This document shows positions 28,422 through 37,540 of a stretch of 64,000 bases of DNA, piece after piece (positions within the stretch are counted from its first letter, which is position 1; each line of letters starts with the position of its first letter). Location: the NCBI RefSeq assembly GCF_026262645.1, contig NZ_SHNO01000001.1:1922001-1986000 (forward strand). Reading direction: 5' to 3'. The notes beneath the pieces were generated by a model that was not told where the DNA came from, searched no databases, and saw nothing but the letters and a program-made list of their open reading frames with translations. This stretch comes from Candidatus Marimicrobium litorale (GTDB lineage: Bacteria > Pseudomonadota > Gammaproteobacteria > Pseudomonadales > Halieaceae). The position numbers and the translations under genes were made by a program.

Positions 28422-29015
28422 GTGAACCTCGCGACTCAGCAAACGCAACATAGCCAGGCAGGGCTGCTTATACTGATGGCGTGCGCCCTGGTATTGGCAG
28501 GCTGCGCCACACCGCTCAACATCACCACCGACTACGACACGAACTACAATTTTTCCGGTGTGCGTAAGATCGCGATCCAACCCATTCTTCGCACACCTGA
28601 ATCTGCTGCGATGCTGTCGGACATACAGATCGATCGAATCGACACTGCACTGGCCGATGAACTGACTCGCCGGGGTTATCAAATCGTAGACCAAAATTCA
28701 GAGGCGGATATGCTGCTTGCATGGCACCTTGTCACACAGGAAAAAACCGATATTCGCTCATACAATACGGCCGGTTATTACAATTGCTGGCGCTGCGCGC
28801 CTGTGGCCGACGTAACAGTTCGCCAATATACGCAGGGCACCTTTATCGTCGACCTGATCGACCCGGCACAAATGCGTTCCAAGTGGCGCGCAACCTATGT
28901 GTCGCGTATGGGTCGGGAAAAAGATGCCGCCAAGGCTGCGGAAGAACGACGCAAAACTGCGGCGGCGATTTTTGCTGACTTCCCACCCGGATATAACGCC
29001 ACTGTCACCCACTGA
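28422..29015 (+). CDS. DUF4136 family lipoprotein
   Basis: The GTG start is chosen because GGAG lies seven bases upstream and the product then begins directly with a lipoprotein signal peptide (LLILMACALVLAGC). The 197-residue protein has the DUF4136 pattern: DYDTNYNFSGVRKIAIQP after the lipobox, DELTRRGYQIV, ADMLLAWHLVTQEKTD, then GTFIVDLIDPAQMRSKWRA and a last helix rich in KAAEERRKTAAAI. Proteins of this type are outer-membrane or periplasmic lipoproteins of unknown role. It converges on the sulfatase-fold gene. Confidence 0.85.
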   Translation: MNLATQQTQHSQAGLLILMACALVLAGCATPLNITTDYDTNYNFSGVRKIAIQPILRTPESAAMLSDIQIDRIDTALADELTRRGYQIVDQNSEADMLLAWHLVTQEKTDIRSYNTAGYYNCWRCAPVADVTVRQYTQGTFIVDLIDPAQMRSKWRATYVSRMGREKDAAKAAEERRKTAAAIFADFPPGYNATVTH

Positions 29016-29029
29016 CTACCTGCAGCCGC

Positions 29030-30616
29030 CTAATCGCCAAACAGGTCAATAGTGACCCGCGTGGGCGGCACCTCACCCAGCAAATAAATATACGGGGCCG
29101 TTTTCGAGGAATCAGGGGCAGCCTCCGCAGCTGGCGCGAATTCGGGATACTCTGCGGATTCCTGCACGTAGTTCGGTATCTCATCAATGAACGTCTCCAA
29201 CAGACGCGCGATTGGCAGAGGCGTGTCACGCAGCGCAAACCGGCTGCCGGGATACTTTACGGCAAACAGCGTTGAAAAACCGGCACGGTAATCGGCAACG
29301 CTCAAATCCTGCACGTGCTCAGAAAGATACTGATACCGACCGATCCGTGAACCATGGTCTCCGTGCAGCACAATAACAGCTCGGTCATAGACGCCGCGGG
29401 CTTTCATATCGGCAAACAACGATTGCAATGTATCCAGAGCGCAGTCGATCTGAGCGAAGTAGAGGCCATTGCGGACTTCATAGACATCGCCTTGCAGGGG
29501 CGGCTCCTCCAGCGTCCGGGCGGACGTGAGCAGAGGCGCGTGGTCATAACTGACCGTGCAGCCTGGCTGGTAGATGTAGGGGCCATGTGGAATCAGTGCG
29601 TGTGCGTAGAAATAGTTGCCCCGGGGGCGCTCCGCAATGTCTTTACTCAACACGTCAAAAAGGGCGGGATCGTAATTTGCCACTTCTATCACCGCGGTCC
29701 ATTCCGTATTTTCTATCATTCTCTTTGCTACTCGCGACTGGCTCAGCAGAGTCTTCAACAGCGCATAAAAGCGCATACGGGCATCTCCAGCACCAAGCAC
29801 AGATCGAATATTGGGTTGATCATGTTGCCAGCAGCGATCAAGACTGGTCGGGTTAGACCGACACATATCGATGTGCCCCGTCTGGTAAATGTTGAGCCGA
29901 TATCCCATCAACTCCATGACAGAAAAAACGGCATTTTCCGGCAGTATATGCTGCTCACCCGATAACTTCTGCAATCCAAACGAAAGATCAAACGTATGGC
30001 CGAAGTTCATCGCCGAGTAAACGGATTCTCCCGTTCGGGCAAAACGACTGTAAGCGTGTGTGTAGAGCTCGAAATCGTTGGCCTCGAAGAACGTCAGCAT
30101 TTTTTTGCGAATGATCTTGGAGGCCGGATAATCTGGCAGTCCGGCAAGTCCAATAAATCCATCCAGAAGAATATGCACGACTGGGGCAAGACTCTTGTTA
30201 GCCTTGGCAGCATTCTCGACAGGCCGGTCAAGGTGGGGCTCCAATCGACTATCGAGCCACGCACCCAGCAGAATTGCGGCAAGTATGTAAACGCCCACCC
30301 GCCGCAGCCGCTGCTTGAACACCAGCAACACTCCGCCAATGGCAATAAGACCTGCAACAAGGCCGCTGAGCGAGGGGTTAAGCTGCAGTACAAATACCAG
30401 AAATAAGGCGAGAGCGGTCACCAGATTCGATATCGCCGGGCTGATACGTGAGCACAGCAGGCCGACGCACAGCGCTGTAACGAAAAGAATACCCAGCAGC
30501 CACATCACTTCAAGCGAGAAGACCGGGTAGTCCCTGCGCCATAAAAAACTGAACAGTGGATAAGTAAACAAGAGCACAAAAAAAACGGTGTTTGTCGTCA
30601 TTTCTCGAGAGGCCAT
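29030..30616 (-). CDS. Inner-membrane sulfatase / phosphoethanolamine-transferase-like protein
   Basis: The start is set at the ATG with AGGAGAAGG six bases upstream, giving 528 residues. Four to five membrane segments fill the first 140 residues. The periplasmic part is of the alkaline-phosphatase/sulfatase superfamily: HILLDGFIGLAG near residue 150 (metal Asp), FYAHALIPHGPYIYQPG, and VIVLHGDHGSRIG (Asp-His metal ligands). The usual nucleophile site (Thr/Ser/Cys after the first Asp) is unclear, with FARTGESVYSAMNF as candidate. It may add or remove charged groups on a surface glycan. The third sulfotransferase gene is divergent from it. Confidence 0.75.
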   Translation of the reverse strand: MASREMTTNTVFFVLLFTYPLFSFLWRRDYPVFSLEVMWLLGILFVTALCVGLLCSRISPAISNLVTALALFLVFVLQLNPSLSGLVAGLIAIGGVLLVFKQRLRRVGVYILAAILLGAWLDSRLEPHLDRPVENAAKANKSLAPVVHILLDGFIGLAGLPDYPASKIIRKKMLTFFEANDFELYTHAYSRFARTGESVYSAMNFGHTFDLSFGLQKLSGEQHILPENAVFSVMELMGYRLNIYQTGHIDMCRSNPTSLDRCWQHDQPNIRSVLGAGDARMRFYALLKTLLSQSRVAKRMIENTEWTAVIEVANYDPALFDVLSKDIAERPRGNYFYAHALIPHGPYIYQPGCTVSYDHAPLLTSARTLEEPPLQGDVYEVRNGLYFAQIDCALDTLQSLFADMKARGVYDRAVIVLHGDHGSRIGRYQYLSEHVQDLSVADYRAGFSTLFAVKYPGSRFALRDTPLPIARLLETFIDEIPNYVQESAEYPEFAPAAEAAPDSSKTAPYIYLLGEVPPTRVTIDLFGD

Positions 30617-30820
30617 CAACCTTCTCCTGGTTCTCATTCACCCATTTTCCTATACCGTTAGCTACCGCACATAGCATACAGTCTGGGTCATTGCCGACAA
30701 GTACGATAATGCTGTATCACGCAAATACGACCGTGTTCTGGCACGACAACGCGCCCTCTGCTAGTGTGGTTATCATTCGTAAACCTACCGATGGCCGATC
30801 GCGGGGCAATACATCACGTC

Positions 30821-31519
30821 ATGTCCTCCTACCTTTTTATTTTATGTCCGCCCTACTCCGGCTCAACGCTACTGTGGAAACTGATATCCACATCCGCACA
30901 GGTGTCATCACTGCCCACAGAGGGACAAATGCTGCCCGAGTTGCAGGACGTTATGCGCGAAAAACCATGGGACAAGCAACACACGCTGCCCTGGACGCAC
31001 ATCAAACAGGTTTGGGACAAGCACTGGAACGCAGAAAAACCGCTGTGGTTGGAAAAAAGTCCACCCAACATAATTCGCACCAATGAGATTCAGCAGCACT
31101 TCACGCCCGCCCAATTCATTATCATGGTGCGCAATCCGTACGCGCAGGCAGAGGGTCTTATGCGACGTAATCACTGGCCGGCGAAACGCGCGGCGAATTT
31201 CGCCCTCATGTGCCTGCGCACCCAGTTGGAAAACTCCAAACTGCTAAAAAACGCACTGGTATTAACATACGAATCCTTGGTCAGCGATCCCGCAGGAACC
31301 TGCGCTCACCTGGCTCAATTCATTCCTGCTCTCAGCGACATTAATCATAAGGCCAGTTTCGAGGTACATTCTATCGACGGCACACTCACGCGCCCTATTA
31401 CCGATCTGAATATGAAGAAGATCGAGTCCCTTCCTCCACATACTCGCGATACGTTTACTCAGGCTTTCAAGGAGGACGCGGCGCTGCTGAACGACTGGAA
31501 CTATGACCTGATGGTCTGA
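30821..31519 (+). CDS. Sulfotransferase family protein
   Basis: The ATG immediately before the first strand is preferred, giving 232 residues; a GTG at 30764 is an alternative. The PAPS-binding loop is CPPYSGSTLLWKL near residues 8-20, and IIMVRNPYAQAEGLMRR matches the 3'-phosphate motif. The C-terminal codons run into an octamer repeat, which supplies the stop. No polysaccharide genes adjoin it, but a SulP transporter and a sulfatase-fold protein lie within 4 kb. Confidence 0.8.
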   Translation: MSSYLFILCPPYSGSTLLWKLISTSAQVSSLPTEGQMLPELQDVMREKPWDKQHTLPWTHIKQVWDKHWNAEKPLWLEKSPPNIIRTNEIQQHFTPAQFIIMVRNPYAQAEGLMRRNHWPAKRAANFALMCLRTQLENSKLLKNALVLTYESLVSDPAGTCAHLAQFIPALSDINHKASFEVHSIDGTLTRPITDLNMKKIESLPPHTRDTFTQAFKEDAALLNDWNYDLMV

Positions 31520-31562
31520 TGGTCTGATGGTCTGATGGTCTGATGGCCTGATGGCCTGATGG
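31507..31562. repeat. Seven tandem octamers (consensus TCTGATGG)
   Basis: Seven head-to-tail 8-bp units (TCTGATGG or CCTGATGG) span the 3' end of the sulfotransferase gene and its stop. Because the repeat holds TGA and eight is not a multiple of three, every frame meets a stop within a few units, so unit changes would not extend the protein. Confidence 0.92.
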
Positions 31563-31738
31563 TCTCAAACGCAGTTTTTCTGCGTAGAAAAATGTCCGCA
31601 AGCGATTAAGGTCGCAACCTATTGGAACGACAGTAGCGCGCCCTGTACTGTGATACCCATCCAAGGCACTATGCACTGGGTCGCCTATCAGCGACTCACA
31701 AAAAGTCACCCAGCGACAACGCCGGAGAACCCATAGCA

Positions 31739-32761
31739 ATGACAAAATCGAGTGCACCCTGTAACCAGCACTTTGTGCTGGCCTCGCGACCACAGGGCGA
31801 GGTAAAGCCCACAGACTTTAACCTCGTCGATAGGCCGATGCCGCAACCCGGCAAGGGCGAGGTGTTGGTAGAAACCACCTACCTCGCGGTAGAACCCGCA
31901 ATGCGCGGGTGGATGGAAGACCGCGAAAGCTATGTGCCCCCGGTAAAAATCGGCGAACTCATGCGCGGTCAGGGTACCGGTGTGGTAATCGAATCGGACA
32001 ACCCGGCGCTACCGGTTGGCACAGCGGTGTCGGGCATGATCGGTTGGCGTCGCTACCTGGTGAGCGACGGACGCAACACCCCCCTGCAAAAACTGCCCGA
32101 GGCCACTGTGCCCGCCACGGCGCTTAATGTACTCGGACTGACAGGCCTCACCGCCTGGTTTGGCATGCTGGATGTAGGCGTCCCCAAAAAAGACGATACG
32201 GTGCTGGTTTCGGGTGCGGCAGGCGCCACCGGTTCGGTCGCCGGGCAACTGGCGCGCATTGCCGGTGCGCGCGTGATCGGCATTGCCGGAGGCAAGGACA
32301 AGTGCGCATGGCTAACGCAAGAGCTGGGATTTGACGCTGCCATTGACTACAAATCTGAGGATACCGCAGGGCGCGTGGCAGCGCTGTGCCCCGGCGGCAT
32401 CGATGTCTATTTCGACAATGTCGGGGGCGAGATTCTCGACATCGCCCTCGACAACCTCGCGATGCACGCGCGGATAGCACTGTGTGGTGGTATTTCTCGG
32501 TATAACGAAAGCGGGCCTCTGCCCGGCCCCGTCAACTACTTTAACCTCATTTACAAGCGCTCCCGAATGGAGGGTTTTCTGGTGATGGATTACGCCAAGC
32601 GTTTTCCAGAAGCCATCACCGGATTGGTGCAATATCTTGAGAGCGGGGAATTACGGCACAGAGAAACCGTATTCGACGGGTTTGAGCAGATGCCTGATGC
32701 TCTGATCAATTTATTCCGCGGCGGTAATATCGGTAAACAGTTAGTAGCGGTGAAACCGTGA
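31739..32761 (+). CDS. Zinc-independent medium-chain oxidoreductase (PTGR/CurA-like)
   Basis: The 340-residue protein matches the leukotriene B4 dehydrogenase/CurA branch of NADP(H)-dependent double-bond reductases: LAVEPAMRGWM near residue 50, MRGQGTGVV, and the nucleotide-binding glycine motif VSGAAGATGSVAGQLA near residue 155. No zinc-ligand cysteines are seen. The reaction is reduction of an alpha,beta-unsaturated carbonyl compound. It is six bases ahead of the ThuA-like gene, so the two are probably one operon. The natural substrate is unknown. Confidence 0.9.
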   Translation: MTKSSAPCNQHFVLASRPQGEVKPTDFNLVDRPMPQPGKGEVLVETTYLAVEPAMRGWMEDRESYVPPVKIGELMRGQGTGVVIESDNPALPVGTAVSGMIGWRRYLVSDGRNTPLQKLPEATVPATALNVLGLTGLTAWFGMLDVGVPKKDDTVLVSGAAGATGSVAGQLARIAGARVIGIAGGKDKCAWLTQELGFDAAIDYKSEDTAGRVAALCPGGIDVYFDNVGGEILDIALDNLAMHARIALCGGISRYNESGPLPGPVNYFNLIYKRSRMEGFLVMDYAKRFPEAITGLVQYLESGELRHRETVFDGFEQMPDALINLFRGGNIGKQLVAVKP

Positions 32762-32767
32762 GTACGC

Positions 32768-33595
32768 ATGGACATTATTAACTACAGCGCATCGTATAAA
32801 CTGTTGGCGCTGGCGCGCGGTCATCCCTATGAGCGTGACGCCTACGCTGCACTGTTGAGTGGTCTTGAAGAGTTTGACGTATGCCATGTGGAACAACCCG
32901 TTGCACAACGAGTGTTGGGGCCCGCGGCGGCTGAGGAATTCGACGCCATCGTGTGCTACGACATGCCCGGCGTGGACTTTACCAGCGCAGACGCACCGCA
33001 GCTGCTTAGCCCGTCGGCACGCTTTCGCGAAAACTATCTCGACATGCTGGATGCCGGCGTCGGGATGGTGTACCTCCACCACGCGATCGCGGCCTGGCCC
33101 GCCTGGCCCGCGTATGCGGAAATTGTAGGCGGTCGCTTTCATTATCGCCCTGCTACCCTGCGCGATCGGCAATGGCCCGATTCCGGATATTGTCACCAGG
33201 TGAACCATCGCATTTCAAAACTGCGCGATCACCCTGTTACGCAGGGCATTCCAGACAGCTTTGAAATGACTGACGAGCTATACCTTTGCCCGGTGTTCGA
33301 AGACGACGTTATTCCACTACTGGCCAGCGACTATTGTTTCGAAGACGACCATTTCTACTCTGCTGCCAGCGCCGTGGGCGGTACCATGTACAGCCGCGAG
33401 GGCTGGACTCACCCCAAGGGCAGCCATTTTGTAGGCTGGGTAAAACGCCAGGGTAACAGCCCAATCGTCTACCTGCAGGGAGGCGACGACGGCGCAGCAA
33501 TGTCCAATAAATATTTCCGGCAACTGGTGCACAACGCAGTACGCTGGGTAAGTTCAGAGGCTGCACACGCATGGGCGCGCAGTAATTCTACCTAG
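32768..33595 (+). CDS. ThuA-like domain protein
   Basis: The 275-residue protein has the ThuA (trehalose-utilisation-like) glutamine-amidotransferase-type fold: FDAIVCYDMPGVDF near residue 60, MVYLHHAIAAWPAW, IVGGRFHY near residue 120, HPVTQGIPDSFEMTDELYL, and a final YLQGGDDGAAMSN with NAVRWV. The canonical amidotransferase Cys nucleophile is not evident, as is usual in ThuA proteins. The role is unclear; many act in sugar catabolism. It follows the MDR gene and converges on the ABM gene with a four-base overlap of their stops. Confidence 0.82.
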   Translation: MDIINYSASYKLLALARGHPYERDAYAALLSGLEEFDVCHVEQPVAQRVLGPAAAEEFDAIVCYDMPGVDFTSADAPQLLSPSARFRENYLDMLDAGVGMVYLHHAIAAWPAWPAYAEIVGGRFHYRPATLRDRQWPDSGYCHQVNHRISKLRDHPVTQGIPDSFEMTDELYLCPVFEDDVIPLLASDYCFEDDHFYSAASAVGGTMYSREGWTHPKGSHFVGWVKRQGNSPIVYLQGGDDGAAMSNKYFRQLVHNAVRWVSSEAAHAWARSNST

Positions 33596-34002
33596 GTTTT
33601 TCGATGCGCCGACCACCAGGCCTTAATGGCTATCGGGTAGGCGTCCGCAGCTGCCTTGACTGCATCGCTGTCAGCTTCAGAGACCACGCCTTCCTCTGTT
33701 GCCGGCAGGGGCGAGGCCTGCTGCACCGGGTCGATGACTTCCAGATCGAGATCCGCGATACAGCGTGCAAAACGGGCCATTTCTCCCTCATGGTGGTCGC
33801 TAGCCTGATGTCGCCAGAAAGTAAGCGCGTCCTTGAATGACAGCAAGCAATAATAAAACCCCGGCTCGCTGCCCCGCCAGTACTCGTAACGCAATACCCC
33901 GTCCTCGGTGGCATGTGTCTGCCGGTACATATAGGCCATCACTTCCTCGAACTCCTCTTCCTGGCCCGTGTGAATCTGAATTTTTGCCAGCAGTGTACTC
34001 AT
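33592..34002 (-). CDS. Antibiotic biosynthesis monooxygenase (ABM) domain protein
   Basis: The internal ATG is preferred, with AGAGGGG upstream, giving 136 residues. The N-terminal 95 residues form an ABM-type ferredoxin-like fold (TLLAKIQIHTGQEEEFEEVM ... DGVLRYEYWRGSEPGFYYCLLSFKD). The family includes small cofactor-free monooxygenases and stress-related heme-degrading proteins. The tail is Ala-rich and not diagnostic. It is tail-to-tail with the ThuA-like gene and stands alone on its strand. Confidence 0.8.
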   Translation of the reverse strand: MSTLLAKIQIHTGQEEEFEEVMAYMYRQTHATEDGVLRYEYWRGSEPGFYYCLLSFKDALTFWRHQASDHHEGEMARFARCIADLDLEVIDPVQQASPLPATEEGVVSEADSDAVKAAADAYPIAIKAWWSAHRKT

Positions 34003-34212
34003 CGCACGGTTTCCCCTCTTCAAGACAATCCAAGACGCTAACAAGCAAATGGCTACAGGTCCAGATATCGATCGTTAGGGCACGTCTTCAACGGCACCAC
34101 GCCTGGTATGAAAGCCGCAATGATTTACCGACCACGCGGACTTGCCTGCGCGGACTGCGCGGAATAAGGTGCTGACTACACCGAACGCGGATTGCACACA
34201 GGAGGGACACCC

Positions 34213-34701
34213 ATGCCAAAAGCGGACTATGACATGCTGCACTTGACCGGTGATTGGCTGTGCGACGTCGAATTGCTTCCCGCGCCGGACAGTCCCGGCA
34301 CAATAGATTCACCCTGGGGGGCGACCAATATAGGCTACATCGCCAGCGGTGACTTCAGTGGCCCCGGGCTCACCGGACACGTATTACCGGGCGGCGGTGA
34401 CTGGCCGGCACTCTCTCTCGACGGACAAAATTCTTACCAGGTCAATGTCAGAGCCGTATGGCAGACTGAAGACAATGCACTAATCTATGTGCAGTACTAC
34501 GGTTTCATCGACGTGCCGAAGCACTTGCTGGAATCCGGGATAGCGATGTCAGACCTCGACCCATCCAGTTATTACTTTCGCACGGCACCGACCTTTCGCA
34601 CCGGTGATAAACGCTACAGTTGGCTGAATAAAATTCTTGCTGTCGGTATCGGGCGATTCACACCGGATGGATTGGGCTACCGCATATTCCAAATCAACTA
34701 A
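34213..34701 (+). CDS. DUF3237 family protein
   Basis: The start with AGGAGGG seven bases upstream gives a 162-residue protein. It shows the DUF3237 pattern: LTGDWLCDVELLPAPD, GYIASGDFSGPGLTGHVLPGGGDW near residue 38, then VNVRAVWQTEDNALIYVQYYGF and YYFRTAPTFRTGDKRYSWLN. It would form a small beta-barrel of unknown function; family members often sit with oxidative catabolism genes, as here (P450, MDR). It overlaps the stop of the P450 gene on the other strand by four bases. Confidence 0.88.
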   Translation: MPKADYDMLHLTGDWLCDVELLPAPDSPGTIDSPWGATNIGYIASGDFSGPGLTGHVLPGGGDWPALSLDGQNSYQVNVRAVWQTEDNALIYVQYYGFIDVPKHLLESGIAMSDLDPSSYYFRTAPTFRTGDKRYSWLNKILAVGIGRFTPDGLGYRIFQIN

Positions 34702-36050
34702 GCCGCACGCTTGAAGCGTAAATTCAGCGATAGCGTGCCAAGCATTATTCCCGGTTGATGCTCAAAGGCATTGTCCGGTGCATATTCAATGCTATCCAAC
34801 CGGCTGCACAGCTGCTGCCAGGCCACAACCTGCTCTACCCGTGAAATGCCTGCCCCGGGGCAAGTGCGCGGACCCTGCGAAAATGTCAGGTGATTGCCGA
34901 GGGACTTACGATCGAGCTTTAACTCGTACGGACACTCATATTGTTTTGGATCGACGTTACCCGCTCCAAATCGAATATGTAAAATAGAACCCGCCGGGAC
35001 TGTCACGCCCTGAAACACCTCTTCCCGAGTTGTTAACCGTGTCGACAGACCCTGTGTGGGTGCCCGCAAGCGCATCGACTCCTCAGTGAAAGCTCTTATC
35101 GCACTGTTGTTCGCCTTGATCGTATTAAACAACCCCGACTGCTCGCACAGTAATTGTGCCTCCTCTTCAAGGGCATACTGCGTGGTTTCCAGTCCGCCCA
35201 GCACCATGAAATAGATAATGCCGTAGACTTCCTCGTCGGTCAGCTTGCGATTGAGCGCCTTGTATTTAACTTGCGTCAGCTCACTAATCATATCGTTCTG
35301 CGGCTGTCGCCGTTTTTTTGCTACCTGATCGGCGAGGTAGTCGGCAAAGCCATCGAGCTGCTTTGCCTGCAGCAACATGCTCTCCTCGTCGAGCATATTC
35401 ATATGCCCTTTGCCATAAACATACTGCATAACCTGCGCATTACCCCAGAGCGCAAGCTGGCCTACATCCTCTGGTGGAAACCCCAGCACATTGGCCATTA
35501 CACGCTGGGGTAAGGCGCGCGCAAACTCGTCCACAAACTCAACCGTACCCCATCCATCGCCATCATTACGATCTATCCACCGATCAATCAGCTCATCTGC
35601 CACCGCACGTATCATTGCCTCATGCCGCTTGGCACCGGGACCTACCCATGGATCTGTAAGCTCCTGCCGATGAGCGCGCCATAGCGCTGCCGTTGGTCGC
35701 AATGTGCGCACGGAGTCCATGGCCAGGTCGAAACGGGACGCGTCATTCGGGAGCTGCTCGCCTTGATCCAGCATCGACTGCATCTCTTCGACTTTCATGG
35801 TCATCAGAGGCGTAAAGCGCTCGGGGTCCTTCACAACACGCTCTATATCCTCGTAGCTATTCAGGACAAAACCGTCACCCTTGCCATCGATTCCCTCCCC
35901 CGGAAGGCGCAGCACCGGCGCTTCCCGATGGAGTATGGGGTAAGCCTCGTACCAGTGCTCCTGAGCACCAGGCGCAAAGAGATCGATATCCTCAAGCGTG
36001 TGAGGGCAGGACAGCGGTGACTGGTCATGATTCGGAGTCTTATTATTCAT
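34698..36050 (-). CDS. Cytochrome P450
   Basis: The 450-residue soluble P450 has the I-helix motif GGLETT in FMVLGGLETTQYAL, the ExxR motif in EESMRLRAP, and the heme loop FSQGPRTCPGAGISR with the thiolate cysteine near residue 395. It hydroxylates an unknown substrate using electrons from a ferredoxin or flavodoxin partner, neither of which is encoded nearby. No membrane anchor is seen, as usual for bacterial P450s. It is convergent with the DUF3237 gene and probably transcribed alone. Confidence 0.94.
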   Translation of the reverse strand: MNNKTPNHDQSPLSCPHTLEDIDLFAPGAQEHWYEAYPILHREAPVLRLPGEGIDGKGDGFVLNSYEDIERVVKDPERFTPLMTMKVEEMQSMLDQGEQLPNDASRFDLAMDSVRTLRPTAALWRAHRQELTDPWVGPGAKRHEAMIRAVADELIDRWIDRNDGDGWGTVEFVDEFARALPQRVMANVLGFPPEDVGQLALWGNAQVMQYVYGKGHMNMLDEESMLLQAKQLDGFADYLADQVAKKRRQPQNDMISELTQVKYKALNRKLTDEEVYGIIYFMVLGGLETTQYALEEEAQLLCEQSGLFNTIKANNSAIRAFTEESMRLRAPTQGLSTRLTTREEVFQGVTVPAGSILHIRFGAGNVDPKQYECPYELKLDRKSLGNHLTFSQGPRTCPGAGISRVEQVVAWQQLCSRLDSIEYAPDNAFEHQPGIMLGTLSLNLRFKRAA

Positions 36051-36229
36051 AGTGTTAGCATTTTATCTCCGGGTCGTCATCATAACGTAAAGTTAATCTC
36101 AAAGTGTTGATCTGCCCCACCGCTTACCCTGCGGGTTTTATGGGCGACACGCAGTCGCGACAGGCAAGTAACCCTGTTAAGGAATTCGAGCGAACTTACG
36201 TGCGGCGCAGATAGCGAGAGGGAGAGACG

Positions 36230-37489
36230 TCAATTGGTGAACTCGATCCAGCTCGTAGGAATATTTTCCTCGACGAGTTGGTTAATGCTGATACTGATAA
36301 AGCCATTCTCTGCAGCGACATCGCTGGCAAATCGCGACTTGCGACTACTGCGGGCAATCACCATCGCCCGCGGGTACTTGCGCCGAATCCACAAAGCCGT
36401 GCGCAGGTTATCTTCTTCAAGACCTGTTCCCAGAACAAATGCCGCATTCTCGCCATCCGGCTTGATATCGATTTCGTCTTGCACCCTTTGCCACACTTCC
36501 GGGTGAGAGATATCTCCCTCGAACACTTCCCTTCGGTAACCCTCATCAAATGACATTTGCTCTTCTGCCACAAGAATGCGGCGGTGAGCGTCACGCTCCA
36601 ATATGGCAACCGTCTCCAGTTCGTCTGCTGCGTCGCGCTGCAGTTCTTCGAGAATGGTCTGACCGAAACGTCCAAAACCCGCGATAATCACCACATCCTT
36701 ATCGCGCGTTTCGCGGAACTGTTGCAACATGCGATCCCGCACTAACCCTTTTGCAGCCAAATGGTAGGTATTAAACGTCTCACAGCTCCTGGACACCAAT
36801 GTGTTTTGCATGGCCCGCATAAACCGCAGTCGGACACAGTGAATGACGATGCGCTCGCCGATTCCCGGCACCATCGCTAACAGAGTGCTGGCCGCTTCAT
36901 AGCTACGCAGGCTGTTATCCGCGAGCAGAAGAATTTTGTGCGCCCGCTCCACGTGCAACTGGCGCAGAAAAAACTCATGGGTAATATCACCCACGACGGT
37001 GACTGCTCCCAGTCCCTGCTCAAACTCATCCAGCACAGACTGCTCTGGCGTCTCCCGGGACACGACAACCACTGGTATGTTCGGGCTGTGCCGCCTCAGC
37101 ACGCGGAGATAACTGAGGGAGAGCTCCCCCGCACCCACGATGACCACATGATTCTTGATACGTCGCAGCTTCCAACTCTGGGGCGCCAGCGCTCGCAACA
37201 AGGCGCCTATCAGAGTAGAGGCCGCAAGAATGGGTGCGCCAAAATAAGAAATCCAAACCAGCACCCGGCCAAACAAGGGTCCACCATAGGGCGTCCCGAG
37301 ATCGACCCCACCGACCACGAAGAGACTGAGACTGTAGTAAGCCTGGGTCAGTAGACTGGCACCCGCCACCTCAGGGCGCTCGGTGACAGACACCCCCGAA
37401 GCAAAACCGATCAGGGCCGCGGCGAAAAAAAACAGGGCGCCGGCAGGACGCCAGGGAAATTTAGACTTTTGCAGGCTGGAACCGCTCAT
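36230..37489 (-). CDS. Two-helix channel-like protein with two RCK/TrkA-N domains
   Basis: The 419-residue protein has two membrane helices (residues about 16-33 and 74-98) flanking a pore-like loop SLFVVGGVDLG at 54-64, which lacks the potassium-channel filter TVGYG. Two Rossmann domains follow: NHVVIVGAGELSLSYL at 113-128 and VVIIAGFGRFGQTILEEL near 260. The architecture resembles bacterial RCK-gated channels and the Castor/Pollux/SYM8-type ion channels. Ion selectivity is not predictable. It appears to be a single-gene unit. Neighbours give no functional hint. Confidence 0.8.
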   Translation of the reverse strand: MSGSSLQKSKFPWRPAGALFFFAAALIGFASGVSVTERPEVAGASLLTQAYYSLSLFVVGGVDLGTPYGGPLFGRVLVWISYFGAPILAASTLIGALLRALAPQSWKLRRIKNHVVIVGAGELSLSYLRVLRRHSPNIPVVVVSRETPEQSVLDEFEQGLGAVTVVGDITHEFFLRQLHVERAHKILLLADNSLRSYEAASTLLAMVPGIGERIVIHCVRLRFMRAMQNTLVSRSCETFNTYHLAAKGLVRDRMLQQFRETRDKDVVIIAGFGRFGQTILEELQRDAADELETVAILERDAHRRILVAEEQMSFDEGYRREVFEGDISHPEVWQRVQDEIDIKPDGENAAFVLGTGLEEDNLRTALWIRRKYPRAMVIARSSRKSRFASDVAAENGFISISINQLVEENIPTSWIEFTN

Positions 37490-37540
37490 GCCCCCATGAT
37501 ACCCGACAGCGCGGGCACCTGGGTGGCTGAACAGGTGGTA

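Noticed and set aside
31467-31793. Minus-strand open frame with repeated SDHQTIRPSG-type residues
   Set aside because: It arises from the octamer repeat read backwards and overlaps two real genes.
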